Positions 52,192 to 64,000 of a stretch of DNA of 64,000 bases are shown here, piece after piece; the stretch's first letter is position 1; every line of letters starts with the position of its first letter. Origin of the DNA: Cladocopium goreaui (lineage: Eukaryota; Sar; Dinophyceae; Suessiales; Symbiodiniaceae); contig CAMXCT020002657.1 in NCBI GenBank assembly GCA_947184155.2, positions 507,001 through 571,000 of the forward strand. The letters run 5' to 3'. The translations under genes were made by a program, and so were the position numbers. A model generated the notes under the pieces. It saw only the letters and a list, made by a program, of their open reading frames with translations, did not search any database and was not told the DNA's origin.

Positions 52192-52763
52192 CTGTAGGTG
52201 CCGGAATTATAGAACGGAAGTTGAGGAGTACGAAGGTACGGTTATTTACCGTACCCTGTTGTTCTATAATTCTGTTTTCCTCGGAAGGTGTGAAAAAAAA
52301 CGTATCTGAATTTACTCCTAACTTTTTTCGTCGTTCTATAATTCTTGTCGGAGCGCTGCTGTTCTATAATTGTATATGTTTTCCCCTATTTTTCTCACAT
52401 GTCCAATTTTCGTTCTATAATTAATGTTTCCCGGGCCCCGTTCTATAATTAATGTTTCCCGGGCCCCGTTCTATAATTCTTGTCGGAGCGCTGCTGTTCT
52501 ATAATTCTGTTTTCCCCCATTTTTCTCACATTTCCCATTTTCGTTCTATAATTCTTGTCGGAGCGCTGCTGTTCTATAATTCTGTTTTCCCCCATTTTTC
52601 TCACATTTCCCATTTTCGTTCTATAATTAATGTTTCCCGGGCCCCGTTCTATAATTAAATTTCCCGACTCCGCGCGGAATCGGAACCCGGAGGAGTACAA
52701 AGGTACGGTATTTTGCCGTACTTTTGTACTCCTGGCTCCGTTCTGTAATTCTGGCACCCGCTG
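52192..52763. mobile_element. 572-bp TIR element with GTTCTATAATTC repeats (TA duplication)
   Basis: The left end CTGTAGGTGCCGGAATTAT and the right end read inversely (CAGCGGGTGCCAGAATTAC) form TIRs of ~70 bp with gaps. Both arms contain a GTACGG...CCGTAC palindrome and AGGAGTAC. TA lies on both sides (52190-52191, 52764-52765). The interior is tandem units with GTTCTATAATTC, TTGTCGGAGCGCTGCT, CCCATTTTTCTCACATTTCC and TGTTTCCCGGGCCCC. It is a MITE-like non-autonomous element. Confidence 0.8.
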
Positions 52764-52765
52764 TA

Positions 52766-53540
52766 TATATATACATATATATGTATATCTAAATATACTT
52801 TAGAATTGGTAACAGACCCTTCCACCACCACCACGGTGTCACCGACAACTGCGCAACTGAACGGCAGCTTTCCGTTCTTTTACCTCCAAGGTCGCACAAC
52901 GTCCAAAAGCGTCCCACGCTAAGGCCTATGGCAACGCCAACGCCTGATGCCGCAGGTATGGCTCCAGCCCACACCCGCCACTGTGACTCCCTGGGCCGCC
53001 CTTGCTGCAGCATGAGGTGACCCTTTGGATTCATGTCTCCACAAGATGCTTGGAAATGTTGGTGAATTGGCAGGGATTTGACATTCCCAAAAGTTTAAAA
53101 AATTCACCAAGCGTGCAGGTTTAAGGCATCATATATATCCCAATGGATGAAGTTACAGTGGACGACTTGGCTTTTCAAAACCATCTCTCCCCAGATGTGC
53201 CAGCATTTTGCCGCAACCACTGCAATCTACTTCGAGAATCCGACCTGGCTTTGAGTATTTCGCTTTCGTCGTGCAAACAGTATTTCCCCAAATGGAGGCA
53301 TTCTCGAATCATTGTGTTATCCATCACTTTGGTTAAGGAGTCGGCTACTTGGGCGCCTCATGGAACCCATCTGATTTGGATTCCATTTTGTAGGTGTTCT
53401 TTTATCAACTTTGCTTGAAGGAGTGTTCTGAACTCCTGGCAACTTGGTGGGGCAGTTCTGCCGATTAAATCGTATAGTGATTTGCCGTCAGGCCGTCAGT
53501 GGTGATTATGCCGCTATTTGATTTGGGTAATTGATTGAGG
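52766..53540. other. No recognisable feature
   Basis: Mixed composition with short open frames. No repeat array and no recognisable protein. Confidence 0.5.
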
Positions 53541-53552
53541 AGTTTCTGGACA

Positions 53553-55757
53553 TTAGCATGAGGAGCTCCGGGGTTTGGATCTTCTTCCATGGGTGGAATC
53601 ACTGCAAAGGCTGGTGGCAACTTCAGTAGGGTTTGGCTGGCTTGCTTCCATGGCAGTTGTGTATTGATTATCCAATCCCCAGTAGAGACGAACCCATGAC
53701 AACATATCTACGGCTCCGGCCAATGCCATGGCTTCTGCTGAAAGGGTACCCACTGCTACTTTCTAGATTTTCTTGGAATGCCACAAAATTGGATTGACCA
53801 CACTGGTGCGATTGATACCCAAGCCCTTGTGGCATGGCATGATGATCATGCCCTGATGGGAGTCCTGTACTTTTGCTGTGGCAAATGAAGCATCCGAAAA
53901 TGCAGTAAAGCCTCAGGTTTTCAAGGGAAATTGGCTGAATCTTTATGGTTACATTGGCATGGATTTTTGCTTCGTGGAGAGTCTTATTGGCTTCGGTTAA
54001 AGTGGAGATTTTGGCTTTGTTGATTGGTGACTGCAAGTGCCCAAGACGGTTGCAAACATCGAGGCGGGAACTCATTGCCGCATACTGTAAGGATCCAATC
54101 AGGCCTCTCAATGCCTGTCGTTCTTCTTCATAGATTCATTGACTGGTTCATCACTGTTCCCCCTTCCGGTTTCTGGATATGGAGATTGGATTGATATCTT
54201 TGATGTATTGTGTTTGACTGATGTGAATGGAACTGTCAGGTTGTTGGTCAATTCGCAGTCCAGTGAAAGTAAAATTTCGTTTCTTGTGAGATCCAAAGGG
54301 GAACCGTTCTGCCAGTGCTTGAAGCTTTTGTTGAAACATCTCAGACCCACAGCATAGCCCATCGTCAACGTGTACTTGGGATTTTCCAAGATGAACACGC
54401 ACGGGCCCAATGGGATCGGAATAAAGCCTAGAGCTTCGAGACCTTTCTTCAGCTCCATAAACCACAAGCATGGTGCATCCACTCTACCGTAGGCACCTTT
54501 GAGCAACTGAAGCACTTCGCTTGGCTTAAGTTTCAGTTTCTCTCTAAGCTCTGCAGTTGCAAAACTCTATCCCCTCGCTCCTGCCCCCTTAAGAATGCCG
54601 TTTTGATAGCGAAGGATTCAATATCCCATCCCTTGGAGCAAGTTGCAAGATTAGCATGCGTGACAACTTTGACATGGTTGGACTGTCACGAGAGATCTCA
54701 TGAACCAGGGGGATCTTCATATCCGAGCATCTGCATCGGAGTCGGAGTATGTTGGCTTCAGGAATCTGATGTCTCAATAAGCGCAACTGTTTCTGTTGAC
54801 AACCGACTTTCAATATCCTTCATTTTGGCTTGATGAAAAAGGTCTTTCTCAGTAGAAGTGCGCTGTGACATTCTAACTTCACTTCGTTGGCGCTTGGCAG
54901 CTGAGACAAGGAAACCCATCTCCACTGGATTCTCTTCTTGGCGCCATTGCTCAACATCCATATGAGAGATGTCCACTTCAAACTTCCATGCCGTGTCATC
55001 GGTCAGTTCAAAGCAATCGACCTCATCGGCAAACAGTCCATGGTCATCAGGCACTGGCACGTCAATTGGTGCACTCACTTGTTCTGGAGATATTTGTGGC
55101 TGGTTGATGGGAAAGTTATCCGCAGGTTGATCTTGATCATGTGATGTGGATGCTGGTACTGATGGTGCTGCTTCAGGTGCAGTGTCACTGTCTTGAACTG
55201 AAATGGAGGGTGCAGGTATGGTTAGAGTCTAGAGAAGTGGCTTGATTATTACTATTGGGGTTGTTGTTGGGATTATCGGGAGGATTGTTCTCAGAGTTGT
55301 CAGTGGAACTTGGAATTAAGCTGTGAAATTGTGTGCCCCCATGTTGTGGGATGACAGAACTGGGAGTGCTACGGCAGTCATCGGGCGGACATGTTCTGGC
55401 GCGGCTCGGAAAACGCTTTGTCTCTTTAAGGTGGCCCCAATTACTTTGTTATTTTCTCGGATTACCACCTGCATAGCCAGTGGCCTTCAGCTTCACCTGT
55501 GCGCTTCCACAACATTATCCAGTCACCTGGATTGTACTGTCCACGGATGGGACGGCCTCTACTTGTGAGTGCTCTGCGAAGCACCTGATCATTGTCGATG
55601 GACACAAATGCCTTTCGGGCACGTTCTCACGGCAGGCTAGCTCTTCGCGAAATCGGATGCCTTCTGCGGAAGGACTCAAGGCAGCATGGTGAGTGGCAGT
55701 TTCCTCATCACTGATAACTGAACCATTCATCTTAGACCCTTTTCCAAAAACAAGCAA
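53553..55757 (-). pseudogene. Degraded copia pol of a second family (integrase end, RT, RNase H)
   Basis: Read on the minus strand through many frameshifts and stops. An integrase C-terminal tail comes first (55757-55515: VFGKGSKMNGSVISDEETAT), then GDW-IMLWKR-like sequence. An acidic linker follows (55078-54758). The RT pieces are IKTAFLRG (~54590), LLKGAYGRVDAPCLWF (~54480) and VHVDDGLCCG (~54350). Then come RGLIGSLQYAAMSSRLDVCN (~54100) and RNase H TLSAEAMALAGAVDMLSW (~53740). It differs from copy B (GAYGRVDAP versus YGLADAPRR), so it is another copia family. Gag, protease, the integrase core and LTRs are missing. Confidence 0.75.
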
Positions 55758-55774
55758 ATCCGGGGGATATCCAC

Positions 55775-55985
55775 GGTTTTGAAAGGTCCCAGCTCAGATC
55801 CAAACGTGAACCACATTTTTGGCCTTGGAAATAGCGTTTTCTATTCAGTAGGTTTTTTTTTCTTGATCACTGGGATCCACTTTTTATTCTATAGTGTAAA
55901 TATTATGTATTTATGGAATTATATAATGGTTTGTCAGTGTCAGGCTTGTTTTTTAATTTTATAGGAGTGGCAGGGGGGCTTGTCA
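55775..55985 (+). repeat. Diverged direct repeat, copy 1 (copy 2 at 56580-56775)
   Basis: GGTCCCAGCTCAGATCCAAA, GTTTTCTATTC, a T-rich block and TTTTATAGGAGTGGCAGGGG recur in the same order at 56580-56775, with considerable divergence. Confidence 0.65.
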
Positions 55986-56169
55986 ATAGGCAAAATAATA
56001 GTGTAACTATTGTAACAGATTGAAACATACTGCAGCCAAATAAGTAATCAACAGTGTCATCCAATAAGCCCAAATCACGTCAAACAGTATGTTGAGCCAA
56101 GTGAAGCACAAATACTTGGGTGTGAAGTGATGTGAAAAATAAAACTTGTGATGCAGTCGTGCGTGTATC

Positions 56170-56470
56170 TAAATTAATTAACTGCCAGAATTAAATAAAT
56201 AAACAGAATGATACAAATGTATATATATATATATGTGTATATATATAAATATGCATAATTATATTTAATTATTTAAATATATATGTTTAATATCAATAAT
56301 AATAAAAATAATAATAATAAGAACAATAATAATATATATATATATTATTTTTGTTTTTATTTATCTATCTTTCTTTTTATTTATTTATTTGTGTATTCGT
56401 TGATTTGAATTTATTTATCTGTCTACCTATTTATTTATTTATTTATTTATATGTACATGATTATATTAAT
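56170..56470. repeat. AT-rich microsatellites
   Basis: TATATATA, AATAATAATAAT and TTTATTTATCTATC runs. No gene. Confidence 0.85.
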
Positions 56471-56579
56471 GTTTCTGAGCCTGGCCATGCTGAGGCACGG
56501 CTCCTGTTGGATCAGCTCCTATAAAATGGAAACCCAACCCCCCCCTCTGTAGAATAGTCCCCAAGTATGTTCTTTTGTG

Positions 56580-56775
56580 GAATGGTTCCAGCCTAGATCC
56601 AAAAAGTGAAACCAAACTTAAGGCATTGCAAACCCAGTTTTCTATTCTACAGGGGGTCTTTTTCCTAATAACTTGGACTCAGGTTTCAGTTTATAGTGGG
56701 TTATTTGTTAGAAGCAATGGCCAGTATGAGGCTGGGTTTTCATTTTTATAGGAGTGTCAGGGGGCTGTTGGCTTG
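56580..56775 (+). repeat. Diverged direct repeat, copy 2
   Basis: Counterpart of 55775-55985 (GGTTCCAGCCTAGATCCAAA ... TTTTATAGGAGTGTCAGGGG). Intact host function is not apparent. Confidence 0.65.
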
Positions 56776-57049
56776 GTAGGGTTTCTATTCTATAGCGAAT
56801 ATCACCTCCCCTTGGTCCTGGGTTTTCGTTTTAGTCCCTATAGAATCGAAGCCCCAGGCTTGGTTCGAATTCCAACAGGGATGCTTCCTCCACGTTTGGA
56901 CTTGAAATGACCCTCGCTTTTCGAAGTTGAGTCATAAGAAAGAAATCCAGCTCAGAAGAAAAAGTCCCTTGCAGCAGCTTTACTGGAAACCACAACCTTT
57001 CCGAGAAAGCATCTTTGCAAAATTCATTTTCCAAGCAACATTACTACAG

Positions 57050-57405
57050 CTATCTAAAAAATACAGCACAAGTTCAATTTTTGTTACAACCGTGTGGTCT
57101 TTGTAATTAACTATTTGTGTTAACTTTCTTTAACTTATGACAATTGTTCCTAAGTACTTATGTTAAGTCTGTTAACATAGGTATGAAAAGACAACGTAAA
57201 GATATGATACTTCCGATAAGTTTGTTAAGAACTTTTATTTTACCTAAACATTTACAACTTCATGTAACCGGCTAGCTGAAGTTATAACTTACTTGTCAAA
57301 AGCTTTGAAACTTTACATACTTGCAAGCAGGTTTTAGAGACGTTATAGAGGGTTTATCAACACGTTATAACTCATATAAACTTGTAAACTCACATAACTT
57401 CAAGC
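57050..57405. other. TTATAAC/GTTAAC-rich stretch
   Basis: Repeated TTATAACT, GTTAACTTT and CTTATAACT motifs recall the subterminal regions of the 17.6-kb TIR element (TTATAACTTCTTAG). No matching inverted end was found, so a degraded relative is only a possibility. Confidence 0.4.
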
Positions 57406-57514
57406 GTATAGCCCCCGCAGTGATCTTTAAGTGAGAACTGTTCCCATGATCTCTTGGCCAATGCAATCTTACAAAAAACATCAGTGCTTTCTTTCTGATA
57501 CAAAGAAAGTCTCA

Positions 57515-57735
57515 TGGATTTCTGATGCACTTTTGATGCGGTTTTGATGCGCTTTTGAAGCGCTTCCTGGCTGCACTCCACAAACCTTATCTGAGATTGC
57601 ATCCAGCGGACTTTACTTGAAACTGACTGCACGCCCCGTTTTTTTATTTTACCAAAAATAGTTACTTTGCAAACAAAATTCTTTTAAAAATTCGACGCGT
57701 TTTTGATGCACTTTTGATGCGCTTTTCATCAAAAT
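57515..57735. repeat. GATGCGCTTTTGATGCACTTTT short repeats
   Basis: Six or more copies of TTTTGATGCRCTTTTGATGC variants in two clusters (57535-57565, 57700-57730). No coding evidence. Confidence 0.65.
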
Positions 57736-57739
57736 GTAT

Positions 57740-60100
57740 TGAACGCGCAATGCGGTGCCCATGCATAAGAGTAGGCCCGGTAGCTGCTCTCCTTCAAAAG
57801 CGAGGAAACATCACATGATTTGTTCACCAATCGGAATTTCAATTTCAAATCTATTCCCGATACAGTGTGTGGCTTTTACCAGCATTTTGTGTGCATGGAT
57901 ATGGGCGACTGTACACTTACATCTGCATATATGTATGTTTGCCTAGAGAAGAATAAGTGCATCTCAAGTGTAAATTGCGCAAATGCATATGTACATATGT
58001 ACGTATTTACATGTTACTGTACTGAGATACGAGGTATACTTTATACATGCACAAACATATGTGTATATATATGTATAAAAATAACCACGTACATATGTTT
58101 ATTTACATCTATATATATATAAATAAATATATATATATATACATACGACACGTTTGTACATAGCTTGTCGCCTACATGTGCACAGATTTGAAATGCATAT
58201 TTATATTTATATTTATATATATAGGTACAACTATCTTTTGCTAGAAACATTCATTGCAAACATGTAAATCAAAAAAAATATATATATATATATATATCTA
58301 CGCATTGAATATAAATAAATAAATCGATATCTATCTCTACATGTATATTTTTTCATTACACTGTTTGTGTTCGTGCTGTTCGTCAGGGGGCGCCGCAGAG
58401 ACTGAAGATTGCGCTTGGACTGCGTTTGATCTATGCGCGTTGCAGGGATCTTGGGTTCGGAGCGATAGTTGTTTTGGACCCGTATTTTGATTTGGGGATA
58501 CAACAATGGCATCGCCACCGTGACCTCGAATTAGCATTTGCATTTTTGAGGGTTTTGGAGTTTCCAAGCAGCGGAATTTTATTCCCAAAGCTATTTGATT
58601 CGTGTAGATGTGGGGGCAGAGCAACAGTCAAGGGAAGTTGGGATGAGTTTAGATGAACATACCGTCAAATTTTCAATTATTGTTAGGCACGTCGATATAG
58701 ATTTGTGTACATAGCTACTTTCAATTATTGTTTCTATTTCCGAAGCAAAAGCCTGTTTGGCAACACCCTCAAATATTGTTGTGGTTTGTCAAAGTCCCAA
58801 ATGTTCCTCAGGATGTTTTCAGTTTGTTTTTTTTTCTGCGCTATGTATATCATCACCCCTGATTGACAGTTGGTTCTTTCACGGGGGATGCCCAATTTGT
58901 AGTCTTGTTGAGTAGCAAAGATGCGCTATTCGACAGGAATGCTGGCAGTTTTTGACAACCGTTGGAAATAAGTCTAGGCAAAAACCGTAACCATACGATC
59001 TCGAAAAGACAGGCGATGTAATAGCAATCCCGAAGAGAACTCCAAGATTAAAAGGCAAGCGTTTGTGCTGAGGCTATCCCATGCAAATTCCAAAAATGGT
59101 TCAGGGGTGCGTTCCTATTTTAAGTTAGCATCAATATATTCATGGCATTGCATCATTGCAGTCATGCTTGTTTCAACAATAACCCTCTACCTCCCCCACT
59201 CCAAGCGCTGTGTTTTTCATCGATTAGGCAAAGGCGACATCAAGGACCGCTCCCGCTTCAGGCGGTCCAATGTCGGCGGGGGCTGTGCCCCCACCTAGCC
59301 CAACGGTTGAATAGAGATCATTTGGATGATCTGGTGGTTTTTTTAGTTATTTGCAATGAATTCTCTGGGCTGTGCAAGGGACTTGTCGAAACGGATATGT
59401 AATGGGACAACAACATACAATATTTATCATGTTGTTGATAGATCAAACAGCAACCTCGGTAGCTATCCCAAAATAACCTTGTTTTCGGCGAGTGAAATTG
59501 TACACACAGATTTGATTTTTCCTGAGTACTGATGGAATAGGACATGAAATGTCCATCTCCAAGTTTTGTCCATCAACACGATGCTGAAATGATTTTCATC
59601 CAAATTTTTGGGGTCCATTGTCTTCCTGTTCTATGGCTTAATCTGATTACTGTCCTGTAGATGCCAACCCGGGCTAAGCCCCAACCTTCCACTGAAAAGA
59701 ACACATTTTCTTGGGACTTTGTCAGCGCATTGTTGATTGTGTCCAAGTTCCACGTTTTGGAATTCCAATGGTGCTTCCCGAGTTTTTTTTTGGCAGACCC
59801 CCAAGCGAGACCAGGAAACAGTAGAGATAGAACGTAGCTGGCTTTCAAATTTATGGTTCGAAGTCTTTGACAAGGCCATACCACAAAGCATGTATACCCG
59901 AGAAAAAGATGGATAAAGTCTACAATATAAGCTGATACTCACACAACTAAGCTGTTACGGATACAGCCAAAAAGCTCCAAATCGACAAGGACAAGCAATC
60001 ATTGCATTTAAATACGCTTTTTTGATTTTTTGGACCTGATCAAACCAACATATTTTTCCCGAATGCGTAGCGAAGGGTTCTCGTTTTACTTTGGGGGTCT
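57740..60100. other. No gene recognised; TA microsatellites at 58060-58340
   Basis: Mostly unique DNA with TATATATA and ATTTATATTT runs. Open frames under 105 codons on both strands give no recognisable protein. Confidence 0.55.
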
Positions 60101-60119
60101 GGGGGTTGAGACGTGTTCG

Positions 60120-61015
60120 CTCGACGCGTCTTTGGTGTCCGCAGCCGTTTGCAACCGTCCGCAGCTGCTTGCAACCGTCCGCAACCGTTTGCTTGCCACC
60201 GTCGTGAGGGTAAAATGGCCGTGCCTATGGCGAGTTCTGCAAAAGTGGTTTTTGGAAGTTTCAAGTGTCGCGTAGCTTCATTTCGCGCGGCAGGCGTGGC
60301 ACTTTGTGACATCCCAATATGTTTCATATCAAGTCGAAAGCCGTTTTGTGTCGCACACGCAATCCTGCAGTTTTCGCGGCAGGCGCAGCGCTTTGGAGAC
60401 CTCCATCGTCATTTTGCGTGGCAGGCGCAGCACATCAGACGTATCGTGTTGCGTGCTTTTTGTGAATTCCACTGTCAGGGCTGAGCGAAGTAGGTGCACA
60501 TTCCGCGGTAGGCGAGGCATTTGTGACATGTGATTAAAATTGGCGGAGGCTTCGCACGAAACATCGATTTTGATGTCGCAAATTTTGAGGTTCATGAGAA
60601 AACTCGTCGGAAAATATCGATTTTGAAGCTACAAAGTTTGAAAATTGGAGGAAGTCTCGCACGAAATGCTCGTTTTGAGGCTCCAACATGTCTCGTCTCG
60701 ATGCTCGGGTTTTCTTGTGCCGTCGCCGTGTCTATGGGGGAAGCTGCAAAACAATACTTTGGCAAGGTTTTCACAGAAGATGAGTTGCATTTTTCGTGGC
60801 AGGTGCAGCACTTTGGCCGTGTCCATCTTTGCTTTTGCGTGGCAGGCGCATCATTTTAGACGTGTCATGTTCCGTGTTTTTGTGAATGGCATTGTCAGGG
60901 CTCCATCAAGTGGTGAAAACCTGCAAAAAACATGGGAGTTTCATTTTGTGTAGCAGGCGCTGCGTTTGGTGAAGATCCACCGCGTGTGGAATGTCATGTT
61001 GCGTGCCAGGCGCAA
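60120..61015. repeat. GCGTGGCAGGCG repeat family, block 2
   Basis: The core TTTGCGTGGCAGGCGCAGCA (and CGCGGCAGGCGTGGCAC) recurs at ~60290, 60375, 60415, 60505, 60798, 60838 and 60950. Intervening pieces contain TTTGGAGACCTCCATC-like text and CGAAAYATCGATTTTGA phrases reminiscent of 23770-24120. At 60140-60195, CCGTTTGCAACCGTCCGCA repeats three times. Confidence 0.7.
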
Positions 61016-61017
61016 TA

Positions 61018-63200
61018 TTTAGCACATTCTACATTTCACACTCCACACTTTTCACTTTACACTCACACTTTGCACCCCACACTTCACACTTCACACTTTA
61101 CACTCCACACTTTACACTCTACGCTACACTTTACACTCCACACTCCGCACTTGACACTATACACACTCTACACCCCACACTTGACACTACACACTCCATA
61201 CTTTACACTTTGCACTTTACACTCCACCCTTCACACCCCACACTTCACAATGAACACTCTACTCTTTACACCCCACACTCCGCACTCTACACTTTACACT
61301 TTACACCCCGCACTCCGCACTTGACACTTTATATCCGCACTCTCCCTCTTACACTGTGCAGTTTGCACTCCACACTCTACACTCCACACTTTACACTCCA
61401 CACTTGACACTTTACTCTCACACTCCACACTTTACACTGCACACTGTACACTCCACACTTTGCACTTCACTTTCCACCCTGCACTTCACACTTTACAATT
61501 TACACTCCACATTCCATACTCTACTCTTCCCACTTTACGCTTACATTCTACACTTTACACTCCACATTCCGCACTTTACACTTTACAATCCACACTGTGC
61601 ACCCTACACTTTATATACACTTTATTTTCACTTTTCACCTAACACATACAAAACCCCACACATTACACTTTACACCTGTCACTCCCCACTCCACATTTTA
61701 CACTTTAAACTGCGCACTCCACACGTCATACTCCATACTCGATGCTTTACACTTTGACACTCCACACTTCACACTCCACACTTCACACCCCACACTTCAC
61801 AATTAACACTCTACACTTTACACTTTACACACGCACACTCCACACTCTACACTTTACACTCCACACTCCACACTTGATACTTTACACTCTGCACTCTACA
61901 CTTCACACTTTGCACTCTAAACTTTACACTCCACACTCCACACTCCACACTTTACATTGCACTTCACACCTTTTCTTTACACAACATGCCGCACTCTAGA
62001 CTCTACACTCAACACTTTACACTTCACACTCCACACTTTACACTTTACACTCCACACTCTGCACTCTACACTTTAGCCTTAACACTCCACCCTTCACACC
62101 TTACACTCCAAATTCTGCACTCCACACTGTACACTTTACACCCCACCCTTACACTTTACACTTTCACACTTTACACTCCACACTTTATACTCCACACTTT
62201 GCACTCTACACTTTACACCCCACCCTCCGCACTTGACACTGCAAACTCTACACCCCAGACTTGACACTACACACTCCACACTCCACACTTTACACTCCAC
62301 ACTTTATACGCCACACCTTTCACTTCACACTTTCCACGCCACACTTTACACTTTACACTCCACACTTTACACTTTACACTCCAAACTCCACACTTTACAC
62401 TATACTCTTCACACTTTGCTCTCCACACTCTACACTTCACACTCCACACTTTGCACTTTACACTTTACACTGTCACACTTTACACTCCACACTTAACACT
62501 CCACACTTTGCTCTCCACACTCTAGACTTTACATTCCACACTCCACACTTTACACTCCATACTTTACCCTTTACACTTCACACTTTACCCTATACACGTC
62601 ATACTCCAAACTTCACACTTTAGATCTGCACTTGGCACTCCAGAGTCCACACTCTACACTCCACACTCTAGGCTTTACACTTTGCACTCCACACTTTACA
62701 CCCGACTTCACACTTTACACTCCACACTTGACACTACACACTCTACACTCCACACTTCACACTTTACACTCCGCACTGTACACTCCACACCTTACACTTC
62801 ACACTTTTCCACTTCACTTCACACCACGCTTTTCACTTTACACTCCACACTCTGCACTTTACACTCCACACTCTACACTATACACTTTACACTCCACACT
62901 TCACAATGAACACTCTACACTTTACACCCCGCACTCCGCACTCTACACTTTACATTTTACACACCGCACTCCGCACCCCACACTTCCACTCTGAACTCCA
63001 CACTTGACACTCCACACTCTACACCACACTATGCACTTTACACTCTATACTCCGCAGTCTACACTCCACACTCCACACATCACACTCCACACATCATCCA
63101 CACCTCATTCTCACTTTACACTTACACTCCCCACACTTTACACTCACACACTACACATTCCACACTTTACACTCACACTTTCCACTTCACGCTCCACAGT
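61018..63200. repeat. 2.2-kb satellite with 7-bp register (ACACTYY)n
   Basis: Heptamers such as ACACTTT, ACACTCC and ACACTTC alternate over nearly 2.2 kb with point changes and few indels. His/Thr/Leu/Ser-rich open frames are products of the repeat. It is not the TTTAGGG telomere repeat. Confidence 0.92.
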
Positions 63201-64000
63201 GGGCACTCCACTGTCTAAAATGCACTGGTACGGTCACAGGTGAAAATTGGCAAACAAAATCAAGGCTGTTTAAAAACTTGTTTCACAAATGTGTTTTACA
63301 TGATTGCATTCGGGTGGCCTCTCTTGCTTTATGATTTAGCATAGGATCCCCACCAACCTGGCAAAGGGCCCACCGTGCCGCTCGTGCCAGACTCGGTGGG
63401 GGAGCTTGGGCTTGCATTTCAGCAATCCAAAGTTGGGGCTTTAGTTGGGCAAACGCCAACAAATATCTGCTTCAACTCCCACCCTGGGGGTACCAAATCT
63501 TCTGGGATTTGTTGGATAAAACCCCGGTTGGGCAAACTTCCTTTGTGGATCAATAAATCGGTTAAGTTGTGCTGCACATGGAGTTCAAATCGTTTTCTTA
63601 CCTTGGACCATAGTCACAGCTATTATCCTGACAGACTCATTTGCCTTCCATGAGTGAAACCACCAACCAACTTAAAACGGCCACATAAAGTAGCGAATTA
63701 TGGGGACACATGCCCACCAAAAATGAGAACACGGAGCATGCAACATGGCTCATGCTTTGCATGGGTATTTGAGTTGGATGTTTGATGGTTCAGACACAAG
63801 TATCAAAGTATCATCCCGGCAGTGGTTTCCTGATGCCTCAAACTTGAGGGTGTCAGTCCCAAGTTCTTACAGTTGGTTTCAGTGAAACTGTATTTTGGGC
63901 GTTTCGTTTGAAACATTTAGGGGCGAAGACAAAACTGGATGAGAAGTGGACACAAGCAGGGAACACCCATGATGAAAGGCAACTTTTGATGACCGGAACA
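63201..64000. other. No recognisable feature
   Basis: Unique DNA with one open frame of 92 codons (63375-63653) lacking a recognisable domain. No repeats or RNA gene seen. Confidence 0.5.

Overview
The window looks like nuclear DNA of a dinoflagellate, probably of the Symbiodiniaceae/Suessiales type. This is inferred from the style of the Ty1/copia-like Pol proteins, the very low gene density, the large amount of simple-sequence and satellite DNA, and the absence of any bacterial operon structure. No intact host gene, rRNA or tRNA gene was recognised. Almost everything identifiable is mobile or repetitive.

1-22.0 kb: the 3' end of one copia-like LTR retrotransposon (copy A, 1-2249) is followed by a complete, related one (copy B, 2636-21935). 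Copy B has 199-bp LTRs that differ at 2 positions, a 5-bp target duplication (GCCCT) and a primer-binding site resembling the complement of an initiator-tRNA 3' end. It is very long, about 15.7 kb without a nested insertion. Its gag-pol region (2892-11810) carries protease, DDE integrase, a degenerate methyltransferase-like domain, reverse transcriptase with an unusually long insertion, and RNase H. Downstream of pol lies a further 5.6-kb coding region (11877-17501), split by a single in-frame TGA. It encodes a protein with a full set of Tpt1/KptA RNA 2'-phosphotransferase motifs and a second protein ending in an endonuclease/exonuclease/phosphatase (EEP, DNase I-like) domain. The coding frame is broken by two in-frame stops and several frameshifts, so this copy is probably a young but already decaying relative of an active element. 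A 3.6-kb TIR element with a TA target duplication sits in its 3' untranslated region.

22-29 kb: satellites and minisatellites (30-, 72-, 16- and 28-bp units), a 211-bp tandem duplication and a small gag fragment.

29.27-38.70 kb: a 9.4-kb segment bounded by about 34-bp terminal inverted repeats and TA duplications. It holds broken minus-strand coding sequence that may be a transposase and accessory proteins, peppered with tiny palindromes of the CCTTTTGCAAAGG type.

39-47.4 kb: low-complexity DNA and a roughly 2-kb unit present in two full copies and one partial copy, each made of a conserved 5' segment and a GATA-type microsatellite field.

47.46-50.69 kb and 52.19-52.76 kb: two more TA-flanked TIR elements filled with internal tandem repeats. 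53.5-55.8 kb: a degraded copia pol fragment of a second family, on the minus strand. 56-60 kb: AT-rich DNA without genes. 61.0-63.2 kb: a 2.2-kb satellite with a 7-bp register. The last 0.8 kb has no recognisable feature.
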